Of a stretch of DNA of 10,217 nucleotides, positions 6,434-10,217 are shown one piece after another. Below the pieces are notes generated by a model. It had not been told where the DNA came from. It saw only the letters and a list, made by a program, of their open reading frames with translations, and ran no database searches. The stretch lies in the NCBI GenBank assembly GCA_024405645.1, contig JAKSOJ010000031.1, forward strand, positions 1-10,217, in the 5' to 3' direction. The first letter of the stretch is position 1. Each line of letters starts with the position of its first letter. Both the position numbers and the translations under genes were made by a program. The DNA is from Phascolarctobacterium sp. GTDB taxonomy: Bacteria > Bacillota > Negativicutes > Acidaminococcales > Acidaminococcaceae.

Positions 6434-7783
6434 ATGGATAACAGTAAAAGTTACATTAACTTTACAAATATGACTCGTTTTCTACTAGGCTCCAGTATAG
6501 GCATTTTCCTTTTTATGTTTCCAATTGGCGGTATGGACGATTCTGGGTTCAACACTCCTTTAAGCATAGCCACAGATTTTTTAGACAAATTTATCAGTAC
6601 CCACTTACCATGGCTCTTAATATTCATGGTTGCTGTATCTACCGTTTTCGCTTTAGTTTCTAAATTTCATAAGTTTAATTTTATAGAAAAACGAGAATGG
6701 CTTAGTGATGTTATGTTCATTAGCTGGCCTTATGTTATAACTCGTATCATTGCTCTAGCAGTTTCAATTTGCGTTACCTTCAAAACAGGTCCCCAAGCAA
6801 TTATCTCTGATGATGTTGGTGGTACAATGCTCAGTCTCGGCGGAACGCTCATTGCTTTAGCGATTTCTTTGAGTTTTGCACTGCCCTTTCTTACTGACGC
6901 AGGTCTAATGGAATTCCCAGGCATAATCTTAAAGCCTGTAGTCCGTCCTCTCTTTAAAGTTCCAGGACGTGCTTCCCTAGACTTAGTAGCTTCTTGGCTT
7001 GCCTCCAGTAATACAGCAGTTCTTATAACAGGCAACCAATATCACAATGGTTTCTATTCTCGTCGTGAAGCTGCAACAATCATGACAAACTTTTCGCTTG
7101 TCTCCATTCCTTTCTGTATGGTAGTTGCAGAAACTCTTAAACTAAACGACAGATTTCCACTCCTTTATGGAATCATCTCACTTATTGGTCTGATACTTGC
7201 AATTATCGGCTGTCGTATTTATCCTTTAGGCACAATTCCAGATGCATATTGCGGTGAAAAGCGTATTCGTGAAGACATTCCATCCAACTATAGTCTTCTT
7301 CGTTGGGCCTTCGAAGTTGCTGCAGAACGTGCTAGCAGATTTTCCATCATAACCGCACTTGCAGGTGGATGGACAATGGCTGTTGGTATTATTTTTGATA
7401 TTATTCCTATTGTTATTGCGTGGGGAACGATTGGAACTATTCTCGTCAACGAAACGCCAATTTTTCAATTTCTTTCCTATCCAATGGGCATGTACATGGA
7501 TTTACTAGGTGTTGAACAAGCTTATGCCATTGCTCCACAAACTGTTGTCGGCTTTATCGATATGTTCATTCCAGCACTTATCACGAGCCCAGATTTACCA
7601 GAAAAGACACGTTTCCTAGTTGCAGGCATTTCTCTTGTACAAATCATTTATATGACAGAAGTTGGTGGCATTATAGTTAAATCAGAAGTTGGACTTGATT
7701 TTAAAGATTTGGTAATCATTTTCCTCGAGCGTACAATCATCGCAATTCCTCTTATAGTGCTCGCTACCAAATTTTTCTTATAA
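6434..7783 (+). CDS. YjiH-family membrane protein with nucleoside-recognition (Gate) domain
   Basis: This 449-residue integral inner-membrane protein looks like a member of the YjiH / nucleoside-recognition (Gate) domain family. Its members are presumed transporters or channels whose substrates are mostly unknown. Hydrophobic spans are visible at about residues 15-32, 58-77, 97-116, 132-152, 207-226, 232-252, 303-330, 385-410 and 428-447. The most characteristic stretch is about 160-220, with F-P-G, R-P-L-F, A-S-W-L-A-S-S-N-T-A and G-x-Y-S-R-R-E-A, which corresponds to the Gate core between spans. The ATG at 6434 is preceded by AAAGGA at a spacing of 7. The gene is flanked by terminators on both sides and so is probably a single-gene unit. 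No purine, nucleoside or metal metabolism gene sits next to it, so context gives no substrate. The family assignment is from remembered sequence character. Confidence 0.8.
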   Translation: MDNSKSYINFTNMTRFLLGSSIGIFLFMFPIGGMDDSGFNTPLSIATDFLDKFISTHLPWLLIFMVAVSTVFALVSKFHKFNFIEKREWLSDVMFISWPYVITRIIALAVSICVTFKTGPQAIISDDVGGTMLSLGGTLIALAISLSFALPFLTDAGLMEFPGIILKPVVRPLFKVPGRASLDLVASWLASSNTAVLITGNQYHNGFYSRREAATIMTNFSLVSIPFCMVVAETLKLNDRFPLLYGIISLIGLILAIIGCRIYPLGTIPDAYCGEKRIREDIPSNYSLLRWAFEVAAERASRFSIITALAGGWTMAVGIIFDIIPIVIAWGTIGTILVNETPIFQFLSYPMGMYMDLLGVEQAYAIAPQTVVGFIDMFIPALITSPDLPEKTRFLVAGISLVQIIYMTEVGGIIVKSEVGLDFKDLVIIFLERTIIAIPLIVLATKFFL

Positions 7784-7786
7784 AAT

Positions 7787-7840
7787 AAAAGAGACCCAGG
7801 TGCTAGTTATCAATAGCATTAAACCTGAGTCTCTTTTTTT
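7787..7840. terminator. Bidirectional terminator between the YjiH-type gene and the hip cluster
   Basis: A long stem (7787-7801 with 7823-7837) has one C/A mismatch on the plus-strand RNA, which becomes a G-U pair on the minus-strand RNA. An inner 4-bp stem (7802-7805 with 7814-7817) extends it. It is followed by T7 on the plus strand and by TTTTATTTTA on the minus strand. It therefore serves both convergent units: it begins 4 bases after the YjiH-type stop and abuts the stop of the 63-codon gene. Confidence 0.88.
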
Positions 7841-8030
7841 ACTTCAAATATGTATCCTTAAGGTAATCGTATGCTTCTTGTGAAATATCCTCATTCTTTA
7901 ATGCAGTCTCTAAAGTTTCACAAAAATCATTACAAAATGAATTTGCATAACATAGGCCTTGATTCTTTGCAGATAAAAATTTCTCCAAAGACATTAATAC
8001 ATAAAATGGTAATTTCTTCTCATCAATCAT
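7839..8030 (-). CDS. Small hypothetical protein (63 aa), last gene of the hip cluster
   Basis: I do not recognise this protein. It is 63 residues, probably cytoplasmic and mostly helical, with no signal peptide or membrane span. Three cysteines (27, 33 and 37) are close together in the middle, and the C-terminus is acidic with a final D-T-Y-L-K. The ATG at 8030 has a clear AAAGAGG ribosome binding site 8 bases upstream, which with the shared terminator directly at its 3' end makes it a credible gene. It starts 18 bases after the stop of the 65-codon gene, so the two are almost certainly co-transcribed, and they may be the tail of the hipBA operon. Confidence 0.65.
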   Translation of the reverse strand: MIDEKKLPFYVLMSLEKFLSAKNQGLCYANSFCNDFCETLETALKNEDISQEAYDYLKDTYLK

Positions 8031-8048
8031 AAACTATACCTCTTTAAA

Positions 8049-8246
8049 TTAACCACAGGGATGCATTACTGCTAGTTCCCACTCCTCTTCCCACTTTTCT
8101 TCATGAGCTTCAGCATAGGCATTAAAATATGCTTGTTCATTACAAGGCATAATAGTTTTATCTAGTTCTTTACAGATTTGACTATCCATAAGCTTTTTTG
8201 CTACTTCCCATTCAAATTGAACGCCATATTCGTTTTCAACTACCAT
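8049..8246 (-). CDS. Small acidic hypothetical protein (65 aa) downstream of hipA
   Basis: I do not recognise this protein. The open frame extends upstream to an ATG at 8276, but the start chosen is the ATG at 8246 because AAGGAG (8254-8259) lies 7 bases upstream of it, giving 65 residues. The protein is strongly acidic, with E-rich clusters near residues 46-57 (H-E-E-K-W-E-E-E-W-E), several aromatic residues and cysteines at about 25, 35 and 64. No signal peptide or membrane span is visible. It starts 55 bases after the hipA stop, with no terminator or convincing promoter in the AT-rich gap, so co-transcription with hipBA is likely. A role connected with the toxin-antitoxin pair is possible but rests only on position. 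Confidence 0.7.
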   Translation of the reverse strand: MVVENEYGVQFEWEVAKKLMDSQICKELDKTIMPCNEQAYFNAYAEAHEEKWEEEWELAVMHPCG

Positions 8247-8253
8247 GTTATAT

Positions 8254-8259
8254 CTCCTT
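8254..8259 (-). promoter_or_regulatory. Ribosome binding site fixing the start of the 65-codon gene
   Basis: AAGGAG on the minus strand, 7 bases before the ATG at 8246. It lies inside the longer frame that starts at 8276, and that upstream ATG has no such site, so the shorter protein is preferred. Confidence 0.8.
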
Positions 8260-8301
8260 ATATGAATCAAAACCATATATAAACAAAAAATTTTTAATTA
8301 A

Positions 8302-9579
8302 TTAAATATTTTTGATTCCACCAAATTGAGATATCTGTTCACAAATATTCTCTGCTTCAGAAAATCCTTGCTTCTTCAAAATTGAAGCGGATTCTTTTAG
8401 TGCTAGCAAGAATTCTTTTTTCATCTTTTCAATAATTCTTACAGCTAGTCTTCTACCAAGACCAGCATCAATAGCTGCTTTTGTTAAAATTTCCATATTA
8501 ATTCTATCAAGGTTATTTTCGCCACCTAAATAGATGGACATATCTCTATTAAACGGCTTGTATATTACTGTGCTAACAATATCGTATGCAGGGGCCAATC
8601 TCAAACTTTTCAAATTACTACTGTATAACAGCGCGTTGTTTTTTATATGCCCATCGCAATTACCAATAAGCACATTGAATACCATTCTTCGCCATAACTC
8701 AGCAGTATCTTCAAGAGGATTAGATGAATGTGTCCTAATCAAAGCAAGCATCCTACGTAAGTATTCATCGCCTTCTCTTTCGTATTTATTGCCGGAGCTA
8801 ATACCCATGGCTTGAGAAAAATCTTCTTGATGCAACCTTAAGGGACATAAAAGCCCATCAATTCGTTTTTCAGCACCGTTAAAAGTACGATCATATCTTT
8901 TAGATGCCAATAATACATCTGTGTCCTGCTTTTTTCCTGTATCCATAATAAAGCTATCTGCAACATCAATTCCAAGCAATTTAGCAGTCATAAGAGATAA
9001 CTGTTCATTAGTTACCAAATTATTTAATCTAACATGACTTTGTTTAACTATATGTGTACTAGGAGCTTTTCCTTTCGGCAGATACCATTTATTTTGCTCT
9101 TCATCAAAATACAAACCTACTTTTCCGGAAGCTCCTGCCAATGATAAATGAGTAGCTAAAATTATCTCCGTAGATTTACTAGATCCTTCGTTAGCAAGCC
9201 TCTTTATTTCCTCAACCGATAATGTTTCATAGGTATTTGATTCTTTGTCATTTTCATCAATAATTTGTATAGCTCCAAGGCATTCATTACCGAGACCATG
9301 CAGAATGGAAATATAATCGTTCTCATCCACTTTTAACCACTCTGCAACTGTTCTTCTAGTAAAACCCTCTGGCAGCAGCCCTTCAAAGAATTTTTTTGTC
9401 TGTAATGAACTAAATGCATCTTCTTGAAAAGGTAAGCTTATTGAAATCGGCATAGCAAAAGACTCTGCTAAATAGTCTTTGTCATACTGAAATACAGCAT
9501 CAGAAGAATTGCTATAAAGAAGCCTGCCCACAAGCTTAGACTCTCCAGAAATTTCAATTTTTACCTGAAGTTCACTCAT
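8302..9579 (-). CDS. hipA: HipA-type serine/threonine kinase toxin
   Basis: HipA proteins are cytoplasmic kinases of type II toxin-antitoxin pairs. The best-studied ones phosphorylate an aminoacyl-tRNA synthetase (GltX in E. coli), which halts translation and promotes a dormant, drug-tolerant state. This 425-residue protein is close to the usual length and contains both halves. The N-terminal subdomain is at about 1-110. The Gly-rich phosphate loop with an autophosphorylatable Ser in S-L-A-G-A lies at 146-150 (Ser146). The ATP-contacting Lys179 is in the S-T-H-I-V-K motif, followed by a conserved H-Q-E-D-F block at 250-254. The catalytic D-G-H-x-K-N is at 309-314 (Asp309, Asn314), and the metal-binding Y-D-I is at 332-334 (Asp333). 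All key residues are intact, so it should be active. Its ATG overlaps the hipB stop by 4 bases (ATGA), with AGAGG 6 bases upstream inside hipB, indicating translational coupling. The phosphorylation target cannot be told from sequence. Confidence 0.95.
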   Translation of the reverse strand: MSELQVKIEISGESKLVGRLLYSNSSDAVFQYDKDYLAESFAMPISISLPFQEDAFSSLQTKKFFEGLLPEGFTRRTVAEWLKVDENDYISILHGLGNECLGAIQIIDENDKESNTYETLSVEEIKRLANEGSSKSTEIILATHLSLAGASGKVGLYFDEEQNKWYLPKGKAPSTHIVKQSHVRLNNLVTNEQLSLMTAKLLGIDVADSFIMDTGKKQDTDVLLASKRYDRTFNGAEKRIDGLLCPLRLHQEDFSQAMGISSGNKYEREGDEYLRRMLALIRTHSSNPLEDTAELWRRMVFNVLIGNCDGHIKNNALLYSSNLKSLRLAPAYDIVSTVIYKPFNRDMSIYLGGENNLDRINMEILTKAAIDAGLGRRLAVRIIEKMKKEFLLALKESASILKKQGFSEAENICEQISQFGGIKNI

Positions 9580-9794
9580 GATTCACCTCTAACTTGTATA
9601 ATACAATCCATGCCTAAAATATTAACAAGCCTAAGAACCTTTCCTAATTCAACAGTTTCCTTGCCATGTTCCACATCTGAAATAAAGCTTATGCTAAGAC
9701 CTGTATAATCGGATATATCTGCTTGCGTGTATCCGAGATCTTTTCTACGTTTTTTTATCAATTCACCTAAATCTTTTATATCCGTAATCTTCAT
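9576..9794 (-). CDS. hipB: HipB-type antitoxin and transcriptional repressor (XRE HTH)
   Basis: This 72-residue XRE-family helix-turn-helix protein is the expected antitoxin. In characterised systems a HipB dimer binds operator DNA, sequesters HipA and represses the operon. The HTH fold spans about residues 9-63: a basic helix (L-I-K-K-R-R-K), G-Y-T-Q-A-D-I (recognition scaffold), the recognition helix around S-I-S-F-I-S-D-V-E-H-G-K at 34-45, and a C-terminal helix and strand (M-D-C-I-I-Q-V) that likely forms the dimer interface. It is slightly shorter than E. coli HipB (88 residues) and lacks a long C-terminal tail. Its ribosome binding site is weak (a GAG about 10 bases upstream). It is first in the operon, and its probable operators are the palindromes at 9819-9908. 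Confidence 0.92.
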   Translation of the reverse strand: MKITDIKDLGELIKKRRKDLGYTQADISDYTGLSISFISDVEHGKETVELGKVLRLVNILGMDCIIQVRGES

Positions 9795-9812
9795 AACTAT
9801 TACTCGCTTTCA

Positions 9813-9827
9813 AAATCAGTTCGTACG
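9813..9827. repeat. 15-bp direct repeat, copy 1, at the hipBA operators
   Basis: AAATCAGTTCGTACG occurs here and again at 9891-9905, 78 bases apart. Copy 1 overlaps palindrome 1 in the leader and copy 2 overlaps the site within the promoter spacer. Repeated sequence of this length in a short promoter region is best explained as repeated operator sequence. Confidence 0.8.
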
Positions 9828-9830
9828 AAC
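9819..9830. promoter_or_regulatory. Operator-like perfect palindrome 1 in the hipBA leader
   Basis: A perfect 12-bp palindrome, GTTCGTACGAAC, sits 25-36 bases upstream of the hipB start. It is the most symmetric of four GTAC-centred sites, and its left half plus flank is part of the direct repeat shared with the site at 9897. A HipB dimer is the likely ligand, by position. Confidence 0.65.
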
Positions 9831-9839
9831 CATTTAATG

Positions 9840-9851
9840 TGTTGTACAACA
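9840..9851. promoter_or_regulatory. Operator-like perfect palindrome 2 in the hipBA leader
   Basis: A perfect 12-bp palindrome, TGTTGTACAACA. Its centre is 21 bases from the centre of palindrome 1, which is two helical turns, so two repressor dimers could sit on the same face of the DNA. Its half-site (GTTGTAC) is one base shorter than that of site 1 (GTTCGTAC). Confidence 0.55.
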
Positions 9852-9858
9852 AAATAAA

Positions 9859-9865
9859 GCCGTAC
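9859..9865. promoter_or_regulatory. Possible operator half-site 3 (GCCGTAC)
   Basis: GCCGTAC has little dyad symmetry of its own, but it is the exact inverse complement of GTACGGC at 9901-9907 in the promoter spacer. Together they form a spaced inverted repeat with 35 bases between the arms, suggesting a loop or a paired half-site arrangement. Confidence 0.4.
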
Positions 9866-9885
9866 TACTGTATTTTTATATATTT

Positions 9886-9915
9886 AGTATAAATCAGTTC
9901 GTACGGCGAAGTCAA
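9886..9915 (-). promoter_or_regulatory. hipBA promoter with an operator inside its spacer
   Basis: On the minus strand TTGACT (9915-9910) and TATACT (9891-9886) are 18 bases apart. The GTAC-centred site GTTCGTACGGCG (9897-9908), with the second copy of the 15-bp direct repeat (9891-9905), fills the spacer. A bound repressor would therefore block RNA polymerase directly. Transcription would begin near 9879, leaving about 85 bases of leader that hold the other three sites. Confidence 0.65.
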
Positions 9916-9925
9916 CTAAAATATA

Positions 9926-9970
9926 ATAAAAAGCTAGGGATGAGAAGTTCTCTTCCCTAGCTGTATTTTT
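9926..9970 (-). terminator. Distal terminator of the tRNA operon, upstream of hipBA
   Basis: A 9-bp stem (9932-9940 with 9954-9962) and an inner 4-bp stem (9942-9945 with 9949-9952) are followed on the minus strand by TTTTTATTATATTTT. It also has a T-run on the plus side. It is the second of two tandem terminators after the tRNA genes and ends just upstream of the hipBA -35 element, insulating that promoter. Confidence 0.75.
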
Positions 9971-9988
9971 AACCATTATGTTATAGAA

Positions 9989-10023
9989 ATAAAAAAGACT
10001 GCAACTTTCATTCGAAAGCCACA
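9989..10023 (-). terminator. Proximal terminator of the tRNA operon
   Basis: On the minus-strand RNA positions 10023-10014 pair with 10009-10000 in a 10-bp stem containing three G-U pairs, with a GAAU loop, followed by GTC and a T6 run. It starts about 40 bases after the tRNA-Leu CCA end. Confidence 0.65.
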
Positions 10024-10063
10024 ATCATTTTCACTCTATACTACAAAAAATTGTATATTTGAG

Positions 10064-10152
10064 TGGTGCCGCGGACCGGAATCGAACCGGTACGGGTATC
10101 TCTACCCGCGGGATTTTAAGTCCCGTGCGTCTGCCAGTTCCGCCACCGCGGC
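10064..10152 (-). tRNA. tRNA-Leu (anticodon UAA)
   Basis: A complete class II tRNA of 89 bases including the encoded CCA. The acceptor stem is GCCGCGG (10152-10146) with CCGCGGC (10074-10068), the discriminator is A (10067) and CCA is at 10066-10064. The anticodon stem encloses the loop CTTAAAA, giving anticodon UAA, which reads UUA (and UUG by wobble). The long variable arm typical of leucine tRNAs (CGGGTAGAGATACCCG) and the TTCGATT T-loop are both clear. It is transcribed after tRNA-Cys. Confidence 0.96.
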
Positions 10153-10166
10153 AGACATACAAAAAT

Positions 10167-10217
10167 TGGAGGCGACATCCAGAATCGAACTGGAGATAAA
10201 GGTTTTGCAGACCTCTG
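10167..10217 (-). tRNA. tRNA-Cys (anticodon GCA), partial at the window edge
   Basis: The 3' part of a cysteine tRNA, cut by the end of the window. Visible are the anticodon loop CTGCAAA (anticodon GCA) with its stem, the T-arm CCAG-TTCGATT-CTGG, and the 3' acceptor strand TGTCGCC followed by the U discriminator typical of tRNA-Cys and an encoded CCA (10169-10167). Only 14 bases separate it from tRNA-Leu, so they form one operon continuing beyond the window. Confidence 0.92.

Noticed and set aside
8247..8276. Longer start (ATG at 8276) for the 65-codon gene
   Set aside because: It would place the excellent AAGGAG site inside the coding region. The ATG at 8246 is spaced correctly from that site.
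9819..9830. SOS (LexA) box at GTTCGTACGAAC
   Set aside because: The Firmicute LexA box reads GAAC-N4-GTTC. Here the half-sites are in the opposite order (GTTC-N4-GAAC), so this is a different palindrome and better explained as a HipB operator.
10064..10152. Attachment-site duplication of the tRNA-Leu 3' end
   Set aside because: No repeat of the tRNA 3' sequence was found elsewhere in the window and there is no integrase gene.

Overview
The window is an AT-rich bacterial chromosome segment. Strong AGGAGG-like ribosome binding sites, housekeeping sigma-factor (sigma-A type) promoters, U-tailed hairpin terminators and tRNA genes with encoded CCA suggest a Firmicute. My impression from the gene mix (Enzyme I-HPr fusion, single bacterial dynamin, YjiH-type membrane protein) is the Negativicutes, but that is a low-confidence guess.

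Layout. Positions 1-2766 (minus strand): a small secreted protein of unknown function with its own near-consensus promoter and terminator, preceded by a phosphotransferase-system Enzyme I with an HPr domain fused to its C-terminus. Positions 2767-4719 (minus): a large dynamin-family GTPase, separated from the Enzyme I gene by a 75-base gap holding a long hairpin. Positions 4720-4980: a divergent promoter region. Positions 4981-6294 (plus): an aspartate kinase with two C-terminal ACT domains, a clear promoter, and codon use that looks tuned for high expression. Positions 6434-7783 (plus): a YjiH-family multi-spanning membrane protein of unknown substrate. It converges on the next block through a shared bidirectional terminator.

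Positions 7839-9915 (minus) form an accessory block: a hipB antitoxin/repressor, a full-length hipA kinase toxin overlapping it by 4 bases, then two small unrecognised genes (65 and 63 codons) in the same direction. The hipBA promoter carries several GTAC-centred operator-like sites, one inside the -35/-10 spacer and three in the leader, which points to tight autoregulation. Positions 9926-10217 (minus): the 3' end of a tRNA operon (a partial tRNA-Cys and a complete tRNA-Leu) followed by two tandem terminators that insulate it from hipBA.

The most notable points are the operator array and two-gene tail of the hipBA locus, the loss of the regulatory serine in the HPr domain of the Enzyme I fusion, the degenerate G4 motif of the dynamin, and the strong expression signals on aspartate kinase without a visible lysine riboswitch. 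I see no insertion sequence, CRISPR array, phage structural gene or replication origin.
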